A stretch of DNA of 64,000 bases from Methylobacterium organophilum (lineage in GTDB: Bacteria; Pseudomonadota; Alphaproteobacteria; Rhizobiales; Beijerinckiaceae): positions 1 to 64,000 of the forward strand of contig NZ_BPQV01000008.1 in NCBI RefSeq assembly GCF_022179465.1. Direction: 5' to 3'. Position numbers and translations under genes: made by a program. Shown here piece by piece: positions 8,001-17,400 of the stretch (position 1 is the stretch's first letter; each line of letters begins with the position of its first letter). The notes below the pieces were generated by a model, which saw nothing but the letters and a program-made list of their open reading frames with translations, made no database searches and was not told the origin of the DNA.

Positions 8001-8941
8001 CCGATCTATCCGTTCAGATTGGCAATTTGAAACTTGCCAATCCCGTCATGCCGGCCTCCGGGACATTTGCCGAGGGTTTGAGCAAGGTCATCGACTTCGA
8101 GCGGCTGGGCGCGTTCGTCACCAAGACGATCACCCGGGAATTGAGGACCGGCAATCCGCTGCCGCGGGTCGCCGAGCGGCCCGGCAGCCTCCTCAACGCC
8201 ATCGGGATTCCGTCCAAAGGGATACCCTATTTCCTGGAGCATACGATGCCGGCCTATGCCGGCTACCGGACGCCGCTCGTCGTCAGCATCTCGGCTCCGA
8301 CCGCGGAAGGCTTCGCCAGTCTCGCGGCCGAGCTGACATTGCCCGGCATCAGTGCGATCGAGGCCAATATCTCCTGTCCGAACATCGAGGAGGACGGCAA
8401 GGCCTTCGCCATGCGCGCCTCCTCCACGGAGGCGGTGATCCGGCAGATGAGGTCGGCGACCACCCTGCCGATCTGGGCCAAGCTGACGCCGAATACCGGC
8501 GAACTGCCCGATGTCGCACGGGCAGCCGAAGCCGCCGGGGCGGACGCCGTGGTCGTCGCCAACACCATCCTCGCGATGGCGATCGATCTGAACACGTTCA
8601 GGCCGTGCCTGGGCAACGTGATGGGCGGCCTGTCCGGTCCGGCGATCAAGCCCATCGTGCTGCGCCATGTCTTCCAATGCGCGCAGGCCGTCCGCATCCC
8701 GGTGATCGGCTGCGGCGGAATCTCGACGACCGAGGATGCGGTCGAATATCTGCTGGCTGGAGCGAGCGCCGTCCAAGTGGGAACCGCGACGTTCGTCCAG
8801 CCGGGTGCGATGACGGCGATCATCGACGGTCTCGGGCGGTTCTGCGAGCGCCGCGAGATCGCGCGCGTCTCCGACCTGATCGGCGCCGTGGTCAACGAGG
8901 AGGCGGACGAGCCGGATCTCGCCTGGGTGGCGCCGCAATGA
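7997..8941 (+). CDS. pyrD: Dihydroorotate dehydrogenase, class 1B catalytic subunit
   Basis: A 314-residue FMN TIM-barrel protein that interconverts dihydroorotate and orotate. The NISCPN loop carries the class 1 catalytic Cys (residue 127); class 2 enzymes have Ser here. Other blocks are PVMPASGTFAEG near the N-terminus, AKLTPN, the VVANT loop, GGLSGPAIKP and the FMN phosphate site IGCGGISTTEDA. The best start is TTG 7997, overlapping the pyrK TGA and preceded by AGGAGG at good spacing. A longer in-frame ATG at 7955 lies inside pyrK and has no RBS. It ends in an ATGA overlap with the M20 gene. With PyrK it forms the NAD-linked heterotetramer. Confidence 0.92.
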   Translation: MTDLSVQIGNLKLANPVMPASGTFAEGLSKVIDFERLGAFVTKTITRELRTGNPLPRVAERPGSLLNAIGIPSKGIPYFLEHTMPAYAGYRTPLVVSISAPTAEGFASLAAELTLPGISAIEANISCPNIEEDGKAFAMRASSTEAVIRQMRSATTLPIWAKLTPNTGELPDVARAAEAAGADAVVVANTILAMAIDLNTFRPCLGNVMGGLSGPAIKPIVLRHVFQCAQAVRIPVIGCGGISTTEDAVEYLLAGASAVQVGTATFVQPGAMTAIIDGLGRFCERREIARVSDLIGAVVNEEADEPDLAWVAPQ

Positions 8942-10230
8942 AACCGTCCACCGCTTCCGCCCTCGGATCGGCGTCGGCCGACGCCGACCGGCAGCTTGCC
9001 GAAACGCTGTTCGACGCCTTGCGGGCTGCCACCGGCGACGGCGTCGGCATTACCCGGGAAGCCTACAGCCCCAAGGAATCCGAAGCCCTGGACATCGTCG
9101 ACGCCGCCGCGCGCCGCGCCGGCCTCGAAACCGCGCGTGATGCGGGCGCCAACCTTGTCGTCACGCTGGAGGGAACCGAGCCGGAGCTGCCGTTCGTGGC
9201 CTGCGGCTCGCACCTCGATTCGGTGCCTCAGGGCGGAAACTTCGACGGTGCCGCGGGCGTCGTCGCAGGCCTCGCGGTCCTCGTCGGCATGTGCCGGGAG
9301 AACGTCCGGCCGCGACGGACGATCAAGCTCTTCGGATTGCGCGGCGAGGAAAGCGCGCGCTTCGGCAAGGCCTATCTCGGATCGCACGCCCTTTTCGGCG
9401 AACTGTCGCCCGCCGATCTCGCGACGGCCGACGGCAGGGGCGAAACCACGCTCGCAACCTGCATGCGGGCGGTCGGCGTGGACGTCGATCGGGTCGAACG
9501 CGGCGAGCCGCTCCTCGACCCGGCAGGCGTGGCGGCTTGGCTCGAACTGCACATCGAACAAGGCCCGGTGCTGACCGCGCGGGGGTTGCCGGTCGGTATC
9601 GTCACCGGCATCCGCGGGAATGTCCGCCACCGCGTCGTCACCTGCCACGGCACGCCGGGGCATTCCGGCGCCGTTCCGCGCTGGCTCCGTAAGGATGCGG
9701 TCTTCGCGGCCTCGGAGCTGATCACCCACCTCGATCGGCACTGGCGCACTCTGCTCGAACGCGGCCGGGATCTGGTCGTCACCTGCGGCGTCGTCGGGAC
9801 CGATGCGGCCGAGCATGCGATCGCACGCATCCCCGGCCTGATCCGCTTCAGCTTCGAGGCGCGCAGCCAGAACCGGGAGACGCTGGAAGCGTTCTACGAC
9901 CTGTTCCGGTCCGAATGCAGCATGATCGAAGAGGATCGCGGTGTCACGTTCGAGTTCGACCGCAGGGTCGAGTCGGCGCCCGCCGTCATGGATGCCGGTC
10001 TCATCGAAGAACTGAAGCGGGCGGCCCGCGAACTCGGACTGCCCGACGAGACGCTGCCCAGCGGCGCCGGACACGACGCGGCGGTGTTCGCGAATGCAGG
10101 GATCCCGACCGGGATGATCTTCGTCCGCAATGAGAACGGTTCGCACAACCCGCTCGAGTCGATGGACCTCGACGACTTCGTGGCCGGCGTCGCCGTGCTG
10201 CGCGGCTGCATCCGCAGGATGTGCGCATGA
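8938..10230 (+). CDS. M20-family N-carbamoyl-L-amino-acid hydrolase (candidate ureidosuccinase)
   Basis: A 430-residue binuclear-metal amidohydrolase of the allantoate amidohydrolase / beta-ureidopropionase / N-carbamoyl-amino-acid hydrolase family. The expected metal ligands are all present: H92 (GSHLDSVPQGG), D103 (NFDGAAGV), E137/E138 (RGEESARFG), H205 (LHIEQGP) and H403 (NGSHNPLE). The family hydrolyses carbamoylated amino acids to the amino acid, CO2 and NH3. Located between dihydroorotate dehydrogenase and dihydroorotase, its natural substrate would be N-carbamoyl-L-aspartate, which dihydroorotase makes from dihydroorotate; that would complete orotate to aspartate. ATG 8938 overlaps the pyrD stop (ATGA), and its own stop overlaps the pyrC start. 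Family assignment is firm; substrate is inferred. Confidence 0.85.
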   Translation: MKPSTASALGSASADADRQLAETLFDALRAATGDGVGITREAYSPKESEALDIVDAAARRAGLETARDAGANLVVTLEGTEPELPFVACGSHLDSVPQGGNFDGAAGVVAGLAVLVGMCRENVRPRRTIKLFGLRGEESARFGKAYLGSHALFGELSPADLATADGRGETTLATCMRAVGVDVDRVERGEPLLDPAGVAAWLELHIEQGPVLTARGLPVGIVTGIRGNVRHRVVTCHGTPGHSGAVPRWLRKDAVFAASELITHLDRHWRTLLERGRDLVVTCGVVGTDAAEHAIARIPGLIRFSFEARSQNRETLEAFYDLFRSECSMIEEDRGVTFEFDRRVESAPAVMDAGLIEELKRAARELGLPDETLPSGAGHDAAVFANAGIPTGMIFVRNENGSHNPLESMDLDDFVAGVAVLRGCIRRMCA

Positions 10231-11312
10231 GCGTGGACGCCCTCTTCGACGCCGTCCCTGCGATGCACCCGGAGCGGATCGTCATCCGCCGCCCCGACGA
10301 CTGGCACGTGCATCTGCGGGACGGCGAAATGCTGAGGGCCGTCCTGCCCTACACCGCCGCGCAGTTCGCACGCGGGATCATCATGCCCAATCTCGTGCCG
10401 CCGGTGACCACGGTCGAGGCCGCCGAGGTCTATCGCGCGCGGATCCTTGCCGCCCTGCCGCCCGGATCCGACTTCCGTCCCCTGATGACCTGCTACCTGA
10501 CCGACGCTGCCGATCCCGGCGAGATCGAGCGGGGGCATGCCGAAGGTGTCTGGCTCGCCGCCAAGCTTTACCCCGCGGGGGCCACTACGAACGCGCACCA
10601 TGGGGTCACCGACATCCCCGGCCTCGCGCCCGTGCTCGAGCGCATGGAGCGGATCGGCATGCCTCTCCTCGTCCACGGAGAGTCTACCGATCCTTCCGTG
10701 GACGTGTTCGACCGGGAGCGCGTCTTCATGGACGAGAGCCTGCGGCCGCTCCTGGCCCGGCATCCAGGCCTGAAGGTGGTCGTGGAGCATGCGACGACAG
10801 CCGAGACGCTGGATCTCGTGCGGGCGCATGCGCCGCGGGTCGCGGCGACGATCACGCCCCACCACCTCGTGATCAACCGGACGTCGTTGTTCCAGGGCGG
10901 CCTGCGGCCCCATCTCTACTGTCTGCCGGTCGCCAAGCGCGAGCGCCACCGCTTGGCCCTGCGCAAAGCGGCGACCTCGGGGGAAGCCTGCTTCTTCATC
11001 GGCACCGATACGGCGCCGCACGTCCGGGAGGCGAAGGAGGCCTCCTGCGGCTGCGCGGGCGTGTTCGTGGGAGCAACCGCCCTGCAGACCTACGTCCAGG
11101 TCTTCGACGAGGAAGGGGCGCTGTGGAACTTCGAGGCCTTCGCCTCCCTCAACGGTGCGCGCTTCCACGGCCTCGATCCGAACTCGGGAACCATCGCGCT
11201 TGAGCGGCGGACCAGCGTCCTCGCCGCGTCCGTCGAAGTCTCGGACACATCAGTCGCCGTCTTCAGGGGAGGCGAGCCGCTTCCCTGGACCATCGCGGAG
11301 GTCGAACCATGA
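10227..11312 (+). CDS. pyrC: Dihydroorotase, class II
   Basis: A 361-residue amidohydrolase of the E. coli PyrC type, which interconverts N-carbamoyl-L-aspartate and L-dihydroorotate. Residues visible: the metal-binding H27-x-H29 (DDWHVHLRD), the carbamylated Lys at about 113 in AAKLYPAGATTN, the HGE and VEHATT blocks with His ligands, ITPHHL, and the catalytic Asp at about 261 in IGTDTAPH. The flexible-loop region is also present. Alphaproteobacterial housekeeping dihydroorotases are usually class I, so this copy looks additional. The start is ATG 10227, overlapping the upstream TGA; GTG 10221 is an alternative. It ends in an ATGA overlap with the following OPRTase gene. Confidence 0.92.
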   Translation: MSVDALFDAVPAMHPERIVIRRPDDWHVHLRDGEMLRAVLPYTAAQFARGIIMPNLVPPVTTVEAAEVYRARILAALPPGSDFRPLMTCYLTDAADPGEIERGHAEGVWLAAKLYPAGATTNAHHGVTDIPGLAPVLERMERIGMPLLVHGESTDPSVDVFDRERVFMDESLRPLLARHPGLKVVVEHATTAETLDLVRAHAPRVAATITPHHLVINRTSLFQGGLRPHLYCLPVAKRERHRLALRKAATSGEACFFIGTDTAPHVREAKEASCGCAGVFVGATALQTYVQVFDEEGALWNFEAFASLNGARFHGLDPNSGTIALERRTSVLAASVEVSDTSVAVFRGGEPLPWTIAEVEP

Positions 11313-11986
11313 CGCAGACGGAGCGCAGGGAGGCGGTCGCACGCCTCCTGCTCGCAAGCGGCGCGATACAGGTCGGCCACAAACGCCCCTTCGTGCTCGC
11401 GGCAGGATGGGCCAGTCCGGTCTACGTCGACTGCCGCCGGCTCCTGGCCGAGGCGGACGTGCGCCGGGACATCTCCTCCATCGCCGTCGACTTCATCCGC
11501 GACAGGTTCTCTGCGGATGCGTTCGACATGGTCGCCGGCGGCGAGACTGCCGGCATCCCGTTCGCCACGACCCTTGCGGACCGCCTCGCATGCCGTCTCG
11601 GCTACGTGCGCAAGCGTCCCCTCGGCGTCGGCCACAACGCGCAGGTCGAAGGCGGCAGCGTCGAAGACCGACGTGTCCTGCTCGTGGACGATCTGACGAC
11701 GGACGGCACCAGCAAGCTGGCCTTCGTCCGCGGTCTGCGCGCCGCTGGGGCGGTCGTCGAGCATGCTCTGACCATCTTCTACCACGACGCTTTTCCCGGC
11801 GCGGAAGACCGTCTGCGGCGCGCAGGAGTGGATCTGCATCCGCTGGCGACCTGGACGGACGTGCTGCGCGTCGCCGGAGACGGCCTCTCCAACAAGGACC
11901 GCGGTATCATCGAGGAATTCCTCTCCGACCCGGTGGCGTGGTCCACGGCGCATGGCGGCCGCGCGCAATCCGCAACTTCCCTCTAG
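11309..11986 (+). CDS. pyrE: Orotate phosphoribosyltransferase (copy 2)
   Basis: A 225-residue OPRTase of the same subfamily as the protein at 1432-2133. It shares the [43 protein letters not shown] and PRPP-site LLVDDLTTDGTSK (about 129-141) blocks. It would convert orotate and PRPP to OMP, linking imported orotate to the nucleotide pool, or run in reverse. ATG 11309 overlaps the pyrC stop, so it is the fifth coupled gene of the operon. It differs from copy 1 at many positions outside the motifs, so the two are old paralogues or separately acquired, not a recent duplication. Confidence 0.9.
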   Translation: MTQTERREAVARLLLASGAIQVGHKRPFVLAAGWASPVYVDCRRLLAEADVRRDISSIAVDFIRDRFSADAFDMVAGGETAGIPFATTLADRLACRLGYVRKRPLGVGHNAQVEGGSVEDRRVLLVDDLTTDGTSKLAFVRGLRAAGAVVEHALTIFYHDAFPGAEDRLRRAGVDLHPLATWTDVLRVAGDGLSNKDRGIIEEFLSDPVAWSTAHGGRAQSATSL

Positions 11987-12010
11987 TTCCAACATCAGAG
12001 TCTCTGAGCG

Positions 12011-12391
12011 ATGCAGAACGAGGATACCGCGCACCTGGACGCGGACGCTGCGGAGGGTCCGCGATACGTGGCGACGGGCAACGACATGGACGAAATTCTG
12101 ATTTGGTTCCGGCAGCAGCCTGGCGGCGTCCGCACGTTCGTGACTCTGCTCCAGAAGCTCGCCGAGCATGGACAATCCCATTCCGGGCATGCGGCGCTGA
12201 CGGCGCTGCTTACCGCGATAGTCCGGACCTACATCTGGAACTACGAGGAGATGCCGTTGAGTGTCGAGGTCGCGGCAGAAGCCCAGCGCCGGATGGTCGA
12301 TCTCCTGGCTGGCTCCTGCCGGTACGACGAGCTCACTCCGGCGAAGCAGGTCGACATTCTGAACGAGTTCGCCCGAATCGAGTTGGGGTAG
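12011..12391 (+). CDS. Small protein of unknown function, OPRTase-associated family (copy B)
   Basis: A 126-residue soluble helical protein, 24 nt after the second OPRTase and probably the last gene of its operon. Residues 26-126 align with the protein at 900-1205 (shared W, Q, GV-x-T, LLQ-x-L, YEE-x-P). The first 25 residues are acidic and poorly conserved; ATG at 12086 would give a protein matching copy A in length. No known domain is recognised. The repeated association with OPRTase genes in this window is the only functional clue. Confidence 0.75.
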   Translation: MQNEDTAHLDADAAEGPRYVATGNDMDEILIWFRQQPGGVRTFVTLLQKLAEHGQSHSGHAALTALLTAIVRTYIWNYEEMPLSVEVAAEAQRRMVDLLAGSCRYDELTPAKQVDILNEFARIELG

Positions 12392-12457
12392 GCTCTCTTC
12401 GGCAAGTATCGGAGAAAAACAGTTTGGCGGCGGGCGGAATTCGAGTCTGCCAAACGG

Positions 12458-12826
12458 ATGAGGGTGGTAATTGCCACTGCTCTTTTGGGAATTTCGTTGT
12501 GCACACCGCCCTCCCCGGCGGCAGCCCAGGAGGGCGAACGGTCCAGCTACCCTCGGGGCTACAACCGCTCCTGGTGGCACGGAAGGGTTTGCCGGGCCGC
12601 GCAACAGACGCAATGCGGTCAAGTCCAAGCGGCTCCGCTCCACTGCTCGCGCCGGCACCAGCCAACGGCATCGCGAGTTGTCGGCACTGCTGGTTCGTGC
12701 GCTGGAAGCCGACAGCTTTGCCGGCAGGTGACCGTGCATCGACGAACCTGCTCCCCATTTGACGGGTGCTCCGAAACATTGCTACGAAGTCTCGGATTGG
12801 AGCGAGCAAAAGCCTTTTATTTGTAA
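12458..12826 (+). CDS. Possible small exported protein (doubtful)
   Basis: A 122-residue frame starting with a convincing signal peptide (MRVVIATALLGISL core, AAA-Q cleavage at about 23). The rest is Cys/Arg-rich and does not look like a normal exported protein, and no RBS is clear. The +1 frame downstream (about 12570-12731) reads more like coding sequence (ending RALEADSFAGR), so the locus may be a frameshifted or decayed exported-protein gene. I include it only because of the leader. Confidence 0.3.
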   Translation: MRVVIATALLGISLCTPPSPAAAQEGERSSYPRGYNRSWWHGRVCRAAQQTQCGQVQAAPLHCSRRHQPTASRVVGTAGSCAGSRQLCRQVTVHRRTCSPFDGCSETLLRSLGLERAKAFYL

Positions 12827-13192
12827 TGGACTAGGGCCTGCCGCGGCGAATCTCTCTGTCTCCGCCACTTTCCAATCAGGCCCTTCCGCGCTGTAAGCCC
12901 GCGCGACAATCCCGCTCTGTGACCGGGATGGTACAGGTGCGCTGGCGCCATCTCGCCCGCAACGACAACGCTCGCGTCTTCCAGATCCGCCCCCCCCAGG
13001 CGGCTCGATCCGGGTGCTCAACGCGCTCCGATCCGCATCAGCCTCGGGTCCGTGCCGAATTCACAAGCACGTCACGCAGCGGACATCTTCGCGGTTCCAG
13101 CGTGGCGCGGATCGAATTCGAACGCATCGGAAAACCGGCCGCTTCCCGCGACCCAGTCGTTGTGCGTCGTTAGCTTGATGAAGCTCGATTTA
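12827..13192. other. Intergenic stretch, nothing recognised
   Basis: 366 bp between the pyrimidine island and the glycosyltransferase gene that ends the adhesin operon. No gene, tRNA or strong hairpin is seen. The DNA is GC-rich with frequent frames on both strands that lack coding character. Confidence 0.5.
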
Positions 13193-14443
13193 TCAATCGA
13201 GGATTATTCGTTCCAGCCGCGGATTGCAGATCGATACCAAGTCGAATGTCTCGATGATGCTTTGGCGGCCAGCGGTTCGCAGGCGGTCGCTGTCGGCCCG
13301 GTCGGCGAGGGCGGCAATGGCGCGCTCGGCGAGCACGTCTGGCGCGAAGAAGGGGAAGACGAGCCCGTTCTCCCGATGGCGGAGGACCTCCCGGACCGGC
13401 GCGGTCTCGGAGGCAAGGACAAGGGCGCCCGCGCTCATCGCCTCGAGCATCGACCAGGAGAGCACGAAGGGATAGGTGGCGTAGACGTGGAGCGCGGCGA
13501 TCCGGAGGACCGCGAGATAGGCCTCGTAGGTCAGCCGGCCGACGAAATGGACGCGGGCGAGATCGAGCCGGGACCCGACCTCCCGGAGGAAGACGTCCTT
13601 CCAGGTCGATCCCTTGGGGGGGGCCGGCCCGTAGCCGCCAGCGGCATCACCGACGATAACCGCCCGGGCCTGCGGCCGGCGCGCGAGGATCTCGGGCAGG
13701 GCCCGCATGAAGACATGGTAGCCCCGGTAGGGCTCCAATGTCCGGTTGACGAAGGTCACGACCTCGTCGCCGGGCCCCAGCGTCAAGGTCCGGCCGGCTG
13801 CCGGGATCGTCAGGGTGAGCGTAGCGTCCGGGCGGGGGCTCACGAGGGCCGTGTCGATACCCTCGTGGGCAATCAGGATCTTCTCCCGCAGGCTAGGCGG
13901 AAAGGTCGAGGCCTGGAAGGCGGTGGGCGCGATGCCGAGATCGGCGTCGACGAGCGCCTGGGTCATCGCGGCGTTACGAGCGCGGACCCGGGCGCGCACC
14001 AGGGGATCTCCGTCGAGAGCGGGGGCGAATTCGGGATCGAAGTCCACGTCGCTGCCCTCCGCCGCGTAGTAGAACTCCGCGTGCAGGATCAGCCGCACCT
14101 TCGGCCAGACGTCGCGCACGAACAGGGTCTCGCCCCAGCCGCCATGGCCGACCACGATATCGGGCTCGTAGCCCGAGGCCTTGAGCGAAGCGAGGAAACG
14201 CGCCACGGCCAGCCCCCGGGCCGTCCGCTTGGCGAAATGCTCGGCCACCGGATGCTCGAAGAGAATAGGATCCGGGCGATGGGGGTAGGCGAGCGTGCGC
14301 ACGATCCGGGGCAGCGCGTTGCCCTCGCGCGTGACGGCGAGAACCTCGACGTCCGGCCGCCGGTCCAGCGCCTGAGCGACGTGCCGGAACTGGGCGGGGA
14401 AGTTCTGGTGGAGGAACAGAACCCGGTAGGGGCGGCGCGCCAT
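13193..14443 (-). CDS. GT-B glycosyltransferase, family 4-like
   Basis: A 416-residue GT-B glycosyltransferase. The N-terminal half begins with a Rossmann strand VLFLHQNFPAQFRH. The C-terminal half has the donor-binding region, including HVYATYPFVLSWSMLEAMSAGALVLAS with the E-x-x-A-x-G pattern of GT4 enzymes (about 335-360) and a preceding VHFVGRLTYEAYLAVL segment. It is the last gene of the minus-strand adhesin operon, 46 nt after the adhesin stop. It may glycosylate the adhesin in the cytoplasm before export, as glycosyltransferases beside other large adhesins do, or act on an exopolysaccharide. Acceptor and donor are unknown. Confidence 0.8.
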   Translation of the reverse strand: MARRPYRVLFLHQNFPAQFRHVAQALDRRPDVEVLAVTREGNALPRIVRTLAYPHRPDPILFEHPVAEHFAKRTARGLAVARFLASLKASGYEPDIVVGHGGWGETLFVRDVWPKVRLILHAEFYYAAEGSDVDFDPEFAPALDGDPLVRARVRARNAAMTQALVDADLGIAPTAFQASTFPPSLREKILIAHEGIDTALVSPRPDATLTLTIPAAGRTLTLGPGDEVVTFVNRTLEPYRGYHVFMRALPEILARRPQARAVIVGDAAGGYGPAPPKGSTWKDVFLREVGSRLDLARVHFVGRLTYEAYLAVLRIAALHVYATYPFVLSWSMLEAMSAGALVLASETAPVREVLRHRENGLVFPFFAPDVLAERAIAALADRADSDRLRTAGRQSIIETFDLVSICNPRLERIILD

Positions 14444-14489
14444 GGCCCGCTGCTCGCTGGATAAGTCCCGGCCTGCCGCCCCGATCCCG

Positions 14490-17400
14490 TCAGGCCACCT
14501 GCAGATGGATGTCGATCTGGGTGTTGTGATCGTCCATCATCTGGAAAACCTCGTAGGTGATGCCGTGCTCGACGGTCGTCGAATGAGTATCCGTCGCCCC
14601 CGAGAGCGTGACCGTATCGCTGCCGGTGCGATTGATGGTCAAGACGTTGCTCGCCGGGGCGAGGTCCGTCAGGATCGTGGAATCGATGGTTGCACTGCTG
14701 CCGCCTCCGAAATCGAGTTCCTCGACCCCCGAGATGCCGGTGAGGACCATGTTGCCGCTGCCGACGAAGTGCACGGCGTCGGAACCCGTACCCCCGTCGA
14801 TCGTGTCGGAGCCTGAGCCATCGACGTAGAAGACGTCGTTGCCTGCACCACCCGAGAGGAATCCTCCGCCGCCGCCCGTGAGGGTGTCGTTGCCGTCTCC
14901 ACCGGATAGGATGCTTCCCCCCGTACCCGTCAGCGCATCGTCATGCGTCGAGCCGACGACGTTCTGGATGTTGGTGAGCGTGTCCCCGGCCGCGTAGCCG
15001 CCGCTCGCGGTGCGGGCCGAGAGGTCGACTACGATGGCGGCGGTGGATTGGCTGAAGTCCACGGTATTCGTCCCGCTGCCGCCGTCGATGACATCGAGGC
15101 CGCCGCCGGCGACGAAGGTGTCGTTGCCCGCGCCGCCGGAGAGGAAGTTGATTCCGGCCCCGCCAGCGATCGTGTCGTTGCCGTCACCGCCATAGAGGTC
15201 GTTGTTCTCTGTCCCGCCCGTGAGCCGGTCGTCGTGGGATGAGCCGACGAGATGCTGGATGCCGGTGAGGGTGTCCCCCTGGGCGTATCCGCCTGAAGCC
15301 GAGCCGTTGGCGAGATTGATGTCGACCGCGGCGTCGGAACTGTGGAAGTCCGCCGTGCCCATGGCGTGGCCGGAAGCATCGAGCGTCTCGCCCGCTCCGC
15401 TCGCGGTGAGCGTGACCTGATCGCTCTCCTGGGCAACCTGCACGGTGATCCCGTAACTGTCCGTCAGGCCGTGGCTGTCGGTGGCCGTGAGCGTCAGCGC
15501 GTAGGAGGATCGGGCAGCGTGGTTGAGGGCGACGCCGGACTTGAGTTCGAGGGTGGTGCCGGAAATCTCGAAGAGGCTGGCATAGGCGCCGGAGAGAGAG
15601 ACCGCAACGCTGTCGCCGGCATCGGGATCGCTGGCCGTGAAACGCGTCACCGAAGCGCCGGCCTGTCCCTCGCCCACGCTCGGCGAGGTGGAGTTCGCAG
15701 TGACATGCGGCGCCTCGTTGACGTTGTCGACGGTGATCTGGAGCGCCTGGCTGGTGCTGGCATGGCCGTCCGAGGCCGCAACCGTCACCTTGTAGATGTT
15801 GTCATGGTCGGCGTCGGAGGGCTGCTCGTAGTCGGGTGACGCCTTGAAGGTGAGAGCGCCCGTCGAGGCGTCGATCGCGAACAGCCCCGCATCCGTGCCG
15901 CTGATGGAATAGGTCAGCGCCGTGCTGCCAGGATCCGTGGCCGTCACCGTGCCCGCAGCCGCCGTATTCTCCGCAACCGTGCGGCTGGCCGCCGAGGTGA
16001 TGGTCGGCGCCACATCCGCAACGGTGATCTGCACCGCCTGGGAGGTGGTGAGATGGCCGTCGGAAGCCACGACCGTCACCTCGTAGATGTTGTCGTGGTC
16101 GCTGTCCGAAGGATTGGTGTAGCTCGGCGCGGCCTTGAAGGTCAGGGCACCGGTCGAGGCATCGATGGCGAACAGCCCCGCATCCGTGCCACTGACGGAA
16201 TAGGTCAGCGCCGTGCTGCCGGGGTCGGTAGCGGTAACGGCACCAGCGCCGGTCTGGCCCTCGTTGACCGTGCGGCTTGCCGCCGAGGTAATGGTCGGCG
16301 CCACATCCGCAACGGTGATCTGCACCGCCTGCGTGGTGGTGAGACGACTGTCGGAGGCTGCGACCGTCACCTCGTAGATGTTGTCATGGTCTTTGTCGGA
16401 GGGACTGGTGTAGCTTGGCGCGTTCCTGAAGCTGAGGGCGCCGGTCGAGGCGTCGATGGTAAAGAGGTTGGCGTCCGCGCCTCCGCTGATCGAGAAGCCG
16501 ATTACGGAGGGGCCGCTGGGATCGGTGGCGGCGACGGTGGCGGCGGCCGTCTGGCCTTCGTTCATCGTGTGGGTCGCCGCCGAGGTCACGGTCGGCGCGA
16601 CATCGGAAACGTTGATCGTGACATCCTGGACGTGGGTCGACCCATCCGAAGCGGTCGCCGTCACCTGCACCATTCGCGTGGCGGCGACGGCGTAGGAGAG
16701 GCTCGCACCACTCGCCAGCACGAGATTGTTGCCGGAGAGCACGAACAAGGAAGCGTCGGCGCCACCAGTGATGGTGTAGGTCTGGGAGGACCCATCGCTC
16801 GACGCGAGAGTTGCAGCAGCGGTCCCCGAGGCGCTGCCCTCGGCGATGGTGTTTTGAGTGACAGCGATGCCCATGCCGGCAATGAGCTGGGCTGCCGTCA
16901 GCGTCCCGTCATCGAACTGGAACTTCTCGACATTCTTGACGGTGTCGGTCCCGTCGGGCCCCGCGATCGTATAGGTCACCGTCGAGAGGGCGTAGGTGAC
17001 AGTATAGGCCGAGCGATTCCCGGAATAGACGGCCGTGTCGGTTCCCATACCGCCGTCGATGATGTCGTTTCCGGCGCCGCCCGTGATGGTGTCGTCCCCG
17101 CCCGCGGTGGCATCGCCGATGACGCCAGAGCCCGGAACGTTGATGTTGTCGACGGCGAAGCTCTCATTGTTGCTGGCTTCGTTGAAATTGGCGCCGAAGC
17201 CGAGGGTCAGTACACCGTTCGAGGGCGTGGGCAGCGTGATGGTGAGTGAGATCTTGTTGTCGTTGCCGCTCCAATACGACGAATAGTTTCCCTGGGTCAG
17301 GTTCGCCGTGTAGGTTACGTCCGCAGCGCTCTGAAACGTGAGGTTCGAGAGACTCAAATTTCCCGACCAGCCGGTGCTGTTTGTCACCGTGAGAATCGCG

